DNA of 26,398 nucleotides from a virus. Positions within the stretch are counted from its first letter, which is position 1. Every line of letters starts with the position of its first letter. The stretch is taken from IMG/VR virus record IMGVR_UViG_3300020020_000146, positions 1 to 26,398 of that record; one strand, 5' to 3'. Positions 13,703 to 20,167 of this stretch are shown piece after piece. The notes under the pieces were generated by a model. The model ran no database searches. It saw only the letters and a program-made list of their open reading frames with translations, and had not been told where the DNA came from. Both the position numbers and the translations under genes were made by a program.

Positions 13703-13720
13703 ATTTTGTGGGGTACCCTA
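13703..13720 (+). repeat. 18-bp repeat after the primase-helicase stop codon, copy 2
   Basis: ATTTTGTGGGGTACCCTA starts 11 nt after the TAG and is identical to the minus-strand copy at 596-613. It directly precedes the terminator hairpin. Confidence 0.7.
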
Positions 13721-13723
13721 TGG

Positions 13724-13755
13724 AAAAGGCCCCCGGAGCGATCCGGGGGCCTTTT
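13724..13755. terminator. Bidirectional intrinsic terminator between convergent genes
   Basis: AAAAGGCCCCCGG (13724-13736) and CCGGGGGCCTTTT (13743-13755) form a perfect 13-bp stem with a 6-nt loop. T-rich sequence ends the stem in both directions. It serves the primase-helicase from the left and the methyltransferase operon from the right. Confidence 0.88.
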
Positions 13756-13776
13756 CTGTCTTGTTCCTGGCGACGT

Positions 13777-13962
13777 TTAGGGGGCCGGGGGCCTGGCGAT
13801 AGGGACTGGAGCCTGGGGGAGAATCAGGAGGCTGACTTTCCCATCGTGGGCGTGACCCCGGATTACGCAATAGGGGGTCCCCATGTCGATGGTGATCTCA
13901 TCTTGGAGGAGGGCCAGATGGGCCTTGGCGGCTTCGCGTTGGTTGAGGAAGGTGATTTTCAT
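13777..13962 (-). CDS. Hypothetical protein (61 aa)
   Basis: No family is recognised. The ATG at 13962 overlaps the methyltransferase stop by ATGA, which makes it the better start than 14049. The first half ('KITFLNQREAAKAHLALLQ') is helical; the end is hydrophobic and Pro-rich ('LLILPQAPVPIARPPAP'). It is the last gene of the methyltransferase operon, right before the bidirectional terminator. Confidence 0.6.
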   Translation of the reverse strand: MKITFLNQREAAKAHLALLQDEITIDMGTPYCVIRGHAHDGKVSLLILPQAPVPIARPPAP

Positions 13963-14612
13963 TCGCTGATCCAGAGGTAAGGGATTGAGTTGCGTTGAAC
14001 TATCTCGGCTATGCCGGGCTCCAATTTGATGAAAGGGTGTACCGACCAAGGGGGGGTCTTGACCCTATGGAATCCTCGACCGGCCAGTTGGGCGGTGCTA
14101 GGGGCGTTGTAGTTCATTATTTCGCAGAATTGACCGTCAGTGTCGAACACATCTAGTACCACGACCGGACCAGAGGTGTACTCTAAGGCCCTGTCTAGCA
14201 CTTTCGGCAGGTCCATATGACCGAGCGCGTAGGATATGAGTGTAACGTCCGGGGCCGACATGGGCTCATAGTCCTCGGCCTTAGAGTGGATCAGAAACCC
14301 CTCACAGACGCACAAGTCCAGCTGGGCCTTCGATTGGTTGAGAAGGTCGAATTGGAAGTCTGGCCGGGCTTTCTTCCAATGGGCCTCCATACCGCCCACG
14401 CCGCAGCCGAGCGACAGGATTTGGGCGGGATGAGAGGTGGGTAGTTGTAGGGCTTCCAGGACCTTGAGGGAGTGGGCCCCCTCGTCAGGATCCAACATCC
14501 AAAGTTGGAAAACCTCGTGGTTCTCCGATAGGAGCCATTCGGTGGTCTCCTTGACCTTGGCCTCGTTACGGTAGAGGGGGTGTGACTCGGGGGTGTTTAT
14601 TGCTGATCGCAT
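13959..14612 (-). CDS. Class I SAM-dependent methyltransferase
   Basis: This 217-aa protein has a Rossmann-type motif I 'ILSLGCGVGGME' near residues 65-76, an acidic turn after the second strand, and a motif IV/V region 'PDVTLISYALGHMDL' that resembles small-molecule or protein methyltransferases. The NPPY or DPPY motif of DNA adenine/cytosine-N4 methylases and the PCQ motif of cytosine-C5 methylases are not seen. The target is unknown. One inference is that it methylates a side group of the hypermodified base or a host factor. It is coupled to a tiny membrane protein upstream (16-nt overlap) and to a 61-aa gene downstream (ATGA). Confidence 0.75.
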   Translation of the reverse strand: MRSAINTPESHPLYRNEAKVKETTEWLLSENHEVFQLWMLDPDEGAHSLKVLEALQLPTSHPAQILSLGCGVGGMEAHWKKARPDFQFDLLNQSKAQLDLCVCEGFLIHSKAEDYEPMSAPDVTLISYALGHMDLPKVLDRALEYTSGPVVVLDVFDTDGQFCEIMNYNAPSTAQLAGRGFHRVKTPPWSVHPFIKLEPGIAEIVQRNSIPYLWISE

Positions 14613-14698
14613 ATTGCCTTCGGTAGGGGGAGGAAAATGACTAGCCCGATCATAACGACCAAGCTAGTCAGGGAGATTGCGGTGAGTGTTTCGAGCAC
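14597..14698 (-). CDS. Tiny single-span membrane protein (33 aa, GTG start)
   Basis: A GTG at 14698 shares its G with the stop of the 48-aa gene (TAGTG) and opens 33 codons: a short polar head, one hydrophobic span over about residues 8-25 ('LTSLVVMIGLVIFLPL'), and a polar tail ending DQQ. It overlaps the methyltransferase start by 16 nt. No family is recognised. With the 48-aa protein it forms the second pair of tiny membrane proteins placed directly upstream of an enzyme gene in this window. Confidence 0.5.
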   Translation of the reverse strand: MLETLTAISLTSLVVMIGLVIFLPLPKAICDQQ

Positions 14699-14844
14699 TA
14701 GTAAGGGCCATTGGCCAGGTAGACTATGCCGAGAATGACGCTTCCCATGGCCAAGACGAAGGCCGTCACGGCCCCACGAAACCCGCCTAGCAGGTAGCCC
14801 ACGCCCAGGATTAGCAGGACGCAGAGGAGGATGAAGCCGTCCAT
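14698..14844 (-). CDS. Small two-span membrane protein (48 aa)
   Basis: The ATG at 14844 shares its A with the stop of the DUF6011-like gene (TAATG). The 48 residues hold two hydrophobic segments (about 3-19 and 26-43) joined by a short 'GGFRGA' loop with one Arg. The positive loop predicts both ends outside and the loop inside. The layout resembles a class II holin in miniature, but it is much shorter than usual and there is no lysis gene nearby. Function unknown. Confidence 0.6.
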   Translation of the reverse strand: MDGFILLCVLLILGVGYLLGGFRGAVTAFVLAMGSVILGIVYLANGPY

Positions 14845-15467
14845 TATAGCAGCCCGTAGTTGGCGGCGCAGATCGGGCCGATGGTACGCTCGATGGACTC
14901 GGCTGCGGTGAGGAGACGGCCGCAGATCGCGCAATTGCCTGTACGCTCGCCATACGCGATAGCCGCCAGGGTGGGGTCCTTGAGAAGCTCGGCCAGGGGT
15001 TGGGAGTGGATGAAGCCGGGGATCGTGGGGATCCACTTGCCGTCCTTGATCTTCCCCAGGTAGGTGTCCTGGAGCGTCACGTAGATGGCCCCTGCGTTGG
15101 CCGAGAAGGCGCTGGCCGTCTTGAGGTGGTAGCTACCAAGCCTCATCTGGGGCTGCTTGATCCCCCTTGACTTGGCGTAGCCAAAAATCTCCTCGATGCG
15201 GGCCGTGGGGACGACCAGGGGGGCAGGCGCGTGAGCTTTGACCTCGTCCTCGTCCATCCCGCGCGTGATACACGCCACTTGCTTGGGGGACAGGTAGCCC
15301 TTGGAGACCCATTGTTGGTCCAGGGACCGCAGGAAGTCGCTGCCCCCCGGGTGGGCCTTGGAGCGAAGCCAGGTGGCCTGCTCTAGGGAGAGGACCACGC
15401 GGGAGGGGTCGGTGACGGGTGCCGCGGGTGCGGGGCGAACGTAGGAGGCCAGGTGGGAGATAGACAT
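14844..15467 (-). CDS. DUF6011-like zinc-finger protein (207 aa)
   Basis: The C-terminus holds 'CAICGRLLTAAES...IGPICAANYG' at about 179-204. This Cys-x2-Cys ... Gly-Pro-x-Cys pattern is typical of the DUF6011 domain, usually in phage and plasmid proteins and likely a zinc-binding nucleic-acid module. The N-terminal part is Ala/Pro-rich and then helical; no enzyme motif is seen. The ATG at 15467 has TAAGG about 7 nt upstream. Frames extending to 15857 would cross the promoter and are rejected. It is the first gene of the operon with the two small membrane proteins and the methyltransferase. Confidence 0.75.
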   Translation of the reverse strand: MSISHLASYVRPAPAAPVTDPSRVVLSLEQATWLRSKAHPGGSDFLRSLDQQWVSKGYLSPKQVACITRGMDEDEVKAHAPAPLVVPTARIEEIFGYAKSRGIKQPQMRLGSYHLKTASAFSANAGAIYVTLQDTYLGKIKDGKWIPTIPGFIHSQPLAELLKDPTLAAIAYGERTGNCAICGRLLTAAESIERTIGPICAANYGLL

Positions 15468-15500
15468 GGTAAGCCTTAGGTTTTGGTTAGGGGAGAGTCG

Positions 15501-15532
15501 ATTATAGCCCCCCGTTTTGGCTCGGGGGGCTA
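15501..15532 (-). promoter_or_regulatory. Leftward promoter of the methyltransferase operon with 10-bp inverted repeat
   Basis: The minus strand reads TATAAT at 15506-15501. TAGCCCCCCG (15505-15514) and CGGGGGGCTA (15523-15532) form a perfect 10-bp inverted repeat that encloses 'AGCCAAAA' and overlaps the -10 box. This is a likely operator. Confidence 0.6.
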
Positions 15533-15553
15533 GTCTGGGGGGAGCTTTGGAAC

Positions 15554-16129
15554 CTAGAGGTCCAGGGCCAGGACGGGGGCAGGGAGCTTGTCGTTGACCT
15601 CCCCGGCGGGCACCACGCAATCGTAGCGATACACCGGCTGCTCGACCGTCTTGGTGCCGATCTGGACCCGGCGACACTCGGATGTCTCCTTGTCTTCGTA
15701 GGCGTTGAGGTTGACCTCGATGGAGAGACCCCCACGGAATTTCCAAGTGAACTTGTAGTCGCGTGAGAAGTAGTCCTTGTTCTCGGACATGTCCATCGCG
15801 TCGGGCCGGATGGCGGTCAGGGAGTTGATGAAGTCGATCATCTTGGGGTCCTCCCACCGCTTGAGCCCGGACATGTAGACGTGGAAGGCGACACGGCTGT
15901 ACTCGGCGTCCAGGGAGGGGTGTTGGGCCGTGCTACGGTCCACGGCGAAGATGGCGTTGGCGATCGCGTTGTACTCGTTGGTGACGATGACCGTCTTGAG
16001 CTTCTCCAGGGCCGCGATGCGGTTGTCGACAAGCTCCAGGGCCTGGTCGCTGGGGCGCGCTTCGCGTTGAGAGACACGCTTAGCCACCGCGATGGCCGTG
16101 GGATGGGGGGTGTATTGGGTCTTAGCCAC
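15554..16129 (-). CDS. Hypothetical protein (191 aa)
   Basis: No family is recognised. It starts with GTG, preceded by AAGGA 5 nt upstream. The first 60 residues are basic and helical; the second half is rich in beta-prone stretches ('DYKFTWKFRGGLSIEVNLNAY'). There is no membrane span or catalytic motif that I can name. It lies downstream of the 315-aa gene, with a G-rich hairpin in the 89-nt gap, so its expression may be partly separate. Confidence 0.78.
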   Translation of the reverse strand: MAKTQYTPHPTAIAVAKRVSQREARPSDQALELVDNRIAALEKLKTVIVTNEYNAIANAIFAVDRSTAQHPSLDAEYSRVAFHVYMSGLKRWEDPKMIDFINSLTAIRPDAMDMSENKDYFSRDYKFTWKFRGGLSIEVNLNAYEDKETSECRRVQIGTKTVEQPVYRYDCVVPAGEVNDKLPAPVLALDL

Positions 16130-16180
16130 GATTGTCCTTAGGGTTGGGTTAGGGGTGGGGGCCGGAGGCCTCCTTGTAGC

Positions 16181-16204
16181 CCCCTCCCCCCGTAGGGGGT
16201 GGGG
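16181..16204. other. G/C-rich hairpin between two leftward genes
   Basis: CCCC-T-CCCCC (16181-16190) and GGGGG-T-GGGG (16195-16204) pair with one T-T mismatch around a 4-nt loop. There is no T-run, so it is at best a weak attenuator or processing site. Confidence 0.35.
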
Positions 16205-16218
16205 ACTAGGGGGAGGGC

Positions 16219-17166
16219 TTAAGCCTGGGCGTGCTCGCGCTCTGCGGGTGTCGGCGTGTCTTCCGTGGGGGTCGGCTTGTCCGCCTTGGCCTTGGCCTTA
16301 GGGGCAGGTGCCTCCTCCATCGCCGGGTCCAGCTCGACACACGCGCCTTCCAGGTTGTCGAAGTCGTCATAGTTGTCGAGGAGCATGTGGAAGGTCACCA
16401 CCGGCTTGGCCGTGGAGCCGACCATGGACGGGGGGAAGTCGATGGCGTCCGACTCGATCCACAGGAAAGCTGTCTTCTTGCCGCCCCAGGTGCCGCGTGT
16501 ACGGGCCGCGTTGACCGGCTTGCCGTTGAGGGTCACGCCCTCGACCATCGACTTGTCCGAAAAGCTCGAAATGGCGCGGTGGTGGAGGACGGCGGGCAGT
16601 TGGCTGGGCTCGTCCTGGCCTTCGAGCGTGACGAGGAGCGAACGCTTGGTCTTGAAGCTCGGGTGGGTCTCCTCCGGCTTGTAGTCACCGGCCTTGACCT
16701 TTTCGAGCACCACGGCCATGGCGGCGCGCAGCTTTTCCGACTTGGCCTGACGCTTGTCGAATTCGGCCTGCTCTTCTGGGGTCAGCTGGACCTCCTCCTT
16801 GGTGACCTCGACCTCCGTGGGGGCCGGGTTGGGGGCTTGGGCCGTGTCGCCGACGATGTCGGTGACGTCGAGCGTAGCGTGGATGACGGGCAGGTCGGTG
16901 GTTTCGGTCATTTCGATGGTCTCCGGTTGGGTTTCGGTGGGGGCGATGGCGGCGGTGTCGCCGATGGTGGTGAACTCGGGCAGGTAGTTCTGAACGAACT
17001 GCTCGGCACCGGCCTTCTTGGACTTGGTGGCGAGAATGTTGCCCTCTTGGTCGAGGACACGGAAAGAGCGACCGTCCTTGGCGACCGTCAGGGTGGCGCG
17101 AAGCGCGTCCAGGTCGGCTTGGGAAATGACGGCGGGATTCTGAGCATTGGCGATAGAGGTATTCAT
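16219..17166 (-). CDS. Hypothetical protein, first leftward gene beside the repeat-rich region (315 aa)
   Basis: I recognise no family. The protein is acidic, with a Thr/Glu/Pro-rich linker at about 75-130, a helical charged stretch ('TPEEQAEFDKRQAKSEKLRAAMAVVLEKV') and a globular part with 'RTRGTWGGKKTAFLWIESDAIDFPPSM'. The C-terminus is Ala/Lys/Pro-rich and likely disordered. It is the first leftward gene from the noncoding region, behind a leader with several hairpins. That position is typical of an abundant early protein. A DNA-binding or host-takeover role is inference only. Confidence 0.8.
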   Translation of the reverse strand: MNTSIANAQNPAVISQADLDALRATLTVAKDGRSFRVLDQEGNILATKSKKAGAEQFVQNYLPEFTTIGDTAAIAPTETQPETIEMTETTDLPVIHATLDVTDIVGDTAQAPNPAPTEVEVTKEEVQLTPEEQAEFDKRQAKSEKLRAAMAVVLEKVKAGDYKPEETHPSFKTKRSLLVTLEGQDEPSQLPAVLHHRAISSFSDKSMVEGVTLNGKPVNAARTRGTWGGKKTAFLWIESDAIDFPPSMVGSTAKPVVTFHMLLDNYDDFDNLEGACVELDPAMEEAPAPKAKAKADKPTPTEDTPTPAEREHAQA

Positions 17167-17199
17167 TTGGTAGTTCCTAGGAAAGTTGATAAGGGAAGC

Positions 17200-17266
17200 G
17201 AAGTCTAACCGACTTCACATAACCCCCCAAAACTGAGGGGTTATGGATAGTCAGGGCTAGCTAGCC
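17200..17266 (-). promoter_or_regulatory. Structured leader of the 315-aa gene: two hairpins and a palindrome
   Basis: Three inverted repeats lie in a row upstream of the ATG at 17166: GAAGTC/GACTTC (17200-17205, 17211-17216), CATAACCCC/GGGGTTATG (17218-17226, 17237-17245), and the 12-bp palindrome GGCTAGCTAGCC (17255-17266). They could control translation or RNA stability, or be protein-binding sites. Confidence 0.5.
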
Positions 17267-17644
17267 TTGGGGGCTAGTGGCGGCGTGTAGAGCGCCGAGT
17301 GTGGTAGAGTTAGATTGTTAAAGAACGATCCAGAGGTCCGATCACCGCCTGGAGAGCTGGGGGGTTTTTTAGGCCTTCTGGCCTCCCCCTCGCTCCTGAT
17401 ACGAATTCTATACCAAATATTGGTGCCGGGGGAGGTTTTTGTCCTTCAAATAGTAAGCATTAGTAACGTCCATAGGGGGCTGGCGCCCTTACTATAGTAG
17501 GTTTGGGGAGGTTCCCATAGATCGCCAGGAGCTGGGGTCTGATGGACGCAGAGCTAGGGGCGGCAGGGGAGCCAAGGCTTACCCCACGTTTTTGGTAGGG
17601 GGCCAGGGAGGCCTGGAGAATTGGCTAGAATCGGTGTCCTTTGA

Positions 17645-17718
17645 TAGTGGACCGATCGCAAGCCAGTCTGGGGCTAGACTTGGACGGGGGCCAGAATTGG
17701 CGTAGTGGACCGTATAAT
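17645..17718. repeat. Direct repeat TAGTGGACCG with embedded TATAAT
   Basis: TAGTGGACCG occurs at 17645-17654 and 17703-17712. The second copy runs directly into a plus-strand TATAAT (17713-17718) flanked by GGAC/GTCC. It may be a promoter-operator for a transcript within the gene-free region; no gene follows closely. Confidence 0.35.
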
Positions 17719-17839
17719 TGTCCGCTAGGGAATTAGTAGCTGGGGCCCTTATACGTTGTTGCTATATTAGGGTTAGCACCTATAGACATAGCGCCAAAGG
17801 TCGAGTAGTTTGATGTTGGAGCTAGGTCTGGCGCTAGTG

Positions 17840-18071
17840 GATAGCCAGTGGCGATAGTTCCAATAGCTCCAATAGCTTTAATTTAATAGACTTTATGCGA
17901 ATACGTACGCGCGCCCGTACGTGGATAAAACGTATAGTCCCCGACTTTTTTGCTGGAGCTAGGAGCTATTGACGCTACGTTGCTGATAGGCCCTTGCTAT
18001 CACCTATCGCCCCCTGTCCCCCGATAGCCTGGCCCCCTATCAAGCTATCGCCCCGATAGCCTATGACTATC
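17840..18071. other. Candidate replication origin: iteron-like repeats, AT-rich stretch and palindrome
   Basis: Within the gene-free 17.2-18.4 kb region, 9-nt CCAATAGCT is repeated head to tail (17860-17877) next to an AT-rich stretch (17878-17896). A perfect inverted repeat ACGTACG/CGTACGT follows (17903-17909, 17916-17922). Eight copies of GATAG or CTATC then crowd into 17985-18071, including CCCCGATAGCCT twice (18019-18030, 18051-18062) and CTATCGCCCC twice (18004-18013, 18045-18054). Two further GATAG copies lie at 17840 and 17853. Iterons beside an AT-rich unwinding stretch are the usual build of an origin, but no origin function is shown. Confidence 0.45.
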
Positions 18072-18077
18072 AGCCCA

Positions 18078-18245
18078 CCCCTATGGCCCCTGGCGCCGGG
18101 CCCACACCCTCCCCCAATGGGCCCATAGGGGGGCACCTAGGGGCTATATGGCTGTATCGCCAGCATGGTGGCTATATGGCTCGCAGTGTGGCCATGCTGT
18201 ATTGCTTGGGCCCCTAATATGGGAAACATTTTGCGCCACACTGCG
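18078..18245. repeat. Nested inverted and direct repeats upstream of the terminase genes
   Basis: Visible elements are CCCCTATGG (18078-18086) with CCATAGGGG (18123-18131), GGCTATATGGCT repeated at 18142-18153 and 18170-18181, CAGCATGG (18161-18168) with CCATGCTG (18192-18199), and CGCAGTGTGGC (18182-18192) with GCCACACTGCG (18235-18245). All are exact. Their position just before the small terminase gene makes a packaging (pac/cos) site an attractive guess. Confidence 0.5.
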
Positions 18246-18364
18246 ATTGTGCCTCTGCGCAATGATTCACAAAGAGGCGGGTGGGGGGTGGGGGAGTGGA
18301 TGCTGATCCCTAAAGTAACCGGCACATAAAAATCTGGGTTCAGAGTAGCCTGTCGGTCTGGGGC

Positions 18365-18393
18365 TTTACTTCCAAATTGATCCAGGCTATAAT
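18365..18393 (+). promoter_or_regulatory. Sigma70-type promoter of the structural operon
   Basis: TTTACT (18365-18370), a 17-nt spacer and TATAAT (18388-18393) make the clearest promoter in the window. The ATG of the small terminase follows 9 nt after the -10 box with no Shine-Dalgarno sequence, so the mRNA would have at most a few untranslated nucleotides. Confidence 0.75.
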
Positions 18394-18402
18394 CCGCGTA
18401 TC

Positions 18403-18804
18403 ATGCCAACCGTATCCCAACAGCAACAGAACCTGATGGAGCTTGTGACGGCCCTGGAGTCGGACCCACAAATCAGTCCTGAGATGAAGGACCTAGTCAC
18501 GCGGGGGCTACATCATGTGTTCCTCCCCGAGGCACTTCAGACCAAATCAGCCGAGGCGTTTCAGTTGGCGTTCGAGGCAATCGGTGGTATGCCCCGGCTC
18601 GCACTCTGGGCTGACAAGAACCCCTCAAAGTTCTTCAATCTCTACGCCCGCATGATCGGCCCCACCATCGCCCCCGTGCTCCCCTCACCGCAACACACCA
18701 ATACCGTCTGGCCCGAGTGGTTATCCGCACGGAGACTAGCCTACCAAGAGTCCGCCCAGTACGCCGAGGACATCCGTGTAAAGGAAAAGAGTGGCGAGGA
18801 CTGA
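18403..18804 (+). CDS. Terminase small subunit (putative)
   Basis: This 133-aa protein lies directly before the large terminase and overlaps it by 14 nt. Its C-terminal half, 'GGMPRLALWADKNPSKFFNLYARMI', matches the pattern common to many phage small terminases ('GG...WA..NP..FY.L.A..IP'). The N-terminal half is helical and could hold the DNA-binding and oligomerisation region. It should recognise the packaging site and load the large subunit. The gene has no ribosome-binding site and starts about 9 nt after a -10 box, so it is probably translated from a leaderless transcript. Confidence 0.75.
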   Translation: MPTVSQQQQNLMELVTALESDPQISPEMKDLVTRGLHHVFLPEALQTKSAEAFQLAFEAIGGMPRLALWADKNPSKFFNLYARMIGPTIAPVLPSPQHTNTVWPEWLSARRLAYQESAQYAEDIRVKEKSGED

Positions 18805-20167
18805 ATACGCCCCACGCCCGGCCTTCCTGCCGTTCCACAACAGGGAGCAACGATGGGCCACGCTCGTCACTCATCGGCGTGCCGGCAAGACGGTGGCGCT
18901 AGTGAACGACATCATAATCGCCGCCCGGACACCGCTTCCACTCCCTAACCCTCAATATGCCTATGTCGGCCCCACGTTCACACAATCAAAGCGGATCGCG
19001 TGGAACTACCTCAAGCAATACTCCGAGCCGTATTGGAGTGCTCCCCCCTCAGAGTCAGAACTCAAGATTAAGCTTCACCCTGCTTCCACGATCTACTGCT
19101 TGGGAGCGGACAACGCTGATTCATTGCGGGGCATGTACCTTGACGGGTTTGTTGGTGACGAGTATGCGCTTTGGAAGCCCTCCGTCTTCAGCCAAGTTAT
19201 CCGTCCCGCACTATCTGACCGGGTCGGCTGGGGGGTCTTTGCGTCCACCCCTAGGGGCAAGAACCTTTTCCACGACAAGGTCAAAGAGGCCGTCAAGTCC
19301 CCCCTAGACAACTTCCTCCTGACCCTACGTGCCGACTCATCGGGCCTGATCCCCCTCCAAGAGCTTGACGACCTCCGTAAGCACATGGACCCGGAGGAGT
19401 TTGCCCAGGAGTACCTGTGTTCATTCGACGCCGCGCTGAAAGGGGCCATATATGCAGAAGAAGTCAACGCCCTTTTCCTTGAAGGGCGATACCATGATTC
19501 CCCACTATACGATCCAAACCTCCCAACTCATGTGGTATTTGACTTGGGCTTCACGGACGCGACCGTGGCGGTCTACTGGCAAGAGCACTCCGACGGCACC
19601 GTCAGAGTCGTCAACGTCGAGGCCACCAACGGAAAAGACATCTTCCACCACATTGATGCAATCGTACAGTTTCAAGGGCAAGCAGAACTAGGGTCCGTGT
19701 GGCTCCCCCATGACGCCCGAGCCAAAAACCTACAAACGGGCAGGTCCGTGGTGGAGCAGTTCCTCCACAACGACATACGCCCCAGCGTAGTACCCAATCA
19801 CAAGGTCAGGGACCGGATCGCGGCCACGAGAAGCATCTTCCCCCGGGTCCACATCGACGGTACGACTGGGGGCGAGGACCTGCTAGAGGCCCTCAAGGGC
19901 TACCGGCGCGAGTGGGACGATGATCACCTTATGTTTAAGGACCAGCCGCTACACGATTGGTGCTCTGACTACGCTGACGCGTTCGGCTACATGGGAGTGG
20001 TGTGTGCCCCGAAGTTCGGCACGTTGCTAACTGCTGATGCCTCCCCTGAAATGATCCAGCGCAAGCTCAAACGCGCCCAGGTCGCCATCCCCAACACTTA
20101 CAACCTCGCCTCTTTGTTCAAGGACCGCGAGGACCGCGCACGTGGCGGCCATAGGAGAATCGTATGA
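18791..20167 (+). CDS. terL: Terminase large subunit
   Basis: This 458-aa protein has the packaging ATPase and nuclease. Walker A is 'HRRAGKTV' at 28-35, Walker B is 'MYLDGFVGDEY' with D123-E124, and the coupling motif 'FASTPRG' is at 150-156. The nuclease part shows 'VVFDLGFTDAT' with D251 and D256, 'LPHDARAK' with D308, and 'CSDYADAFGYM' with D393 and D396. It cuts concatemeric DNA and pumps it into the prohead. The start is GTG with AAGGA upstream, and the end overlaps the portal gene (ATGA). Length and motif order are normal. Confidence 0.95.
   Translation: MARTEYAPRPAFLPFHNREQRWATLVTHRRAGKTVALVNDIIIAARTPLPLPNPQYAYVGPTFTQSKRIAWNYLKQYSEPYWSAPPSESELKIKLHPASTIYCLGADNADSLRGMYLDGFVGDEYALWKPSVFSQVIRPALSDRVGWGVFASTPRGKNLFHDKVKEAVKSPLDNFLLTLRADSSGLIPLQELDDLRKHMDPEEFAQEYLCSFDAALKGAIYAEEVNALFLEGRYHDSPLYDPNLPTHVVFDLGFTDATVAVYWQEHSDGTVRVVNVEATNGKDIFHHIDAIVQFQGQAELGSVWLPHDARAKNLQTGRSVVEQFLHNDIRPSVVPNHKVRDRIAATRSIFPRVHIDGTTGGEDLLEALKGYRREWDDDHLMFKDQPLHDWCSDYADAFGYMGVVCAPKFGTLLTADASPEMIQRKLKRAQVAIPNTYNLASLFKDREDRARGGHRRIV

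Noticed and set aside
14698-14844. Holin assignment for the 48-aa two-span protein
   Set aside because: No endolysin or spanin is nearby and the protein is much shorter than typical two-span holins, so only a description is given.
14842-14848. TATAAT-like string at the junction of the DUF6011-like gene and the 48-aa gene
   Set aside because: It is explained by Leu-stop-start codons (CTA TAA TGG) with no upstream promoter features, and the genes are already coupled by overlap.
16231-17208. Long plus-strand open frame of 325 codons opposite the 315-aa gene
   Set aside because: It is the antisense shadow of a leftward gene in GC-rich DNA, has no ribosome-binding site or family pattern, and is Gly/Val/Leu/Arg-rich as expected for antisense frames.
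17315-17497. 60-codon plus-strand frame in the gene-free region
   Set aside because: It has no ribosome-binding site, crosses a hairpin and T-run, and has no coding character; the region reads as regulatory DNA.
17167-18402. tRNA or other structured RNA gene in the gene-free region
   Set aside because: No T-loop GTTCRA box with matching acceptor stem was found; the inverted repeats are short and do not form a cloverleaf.
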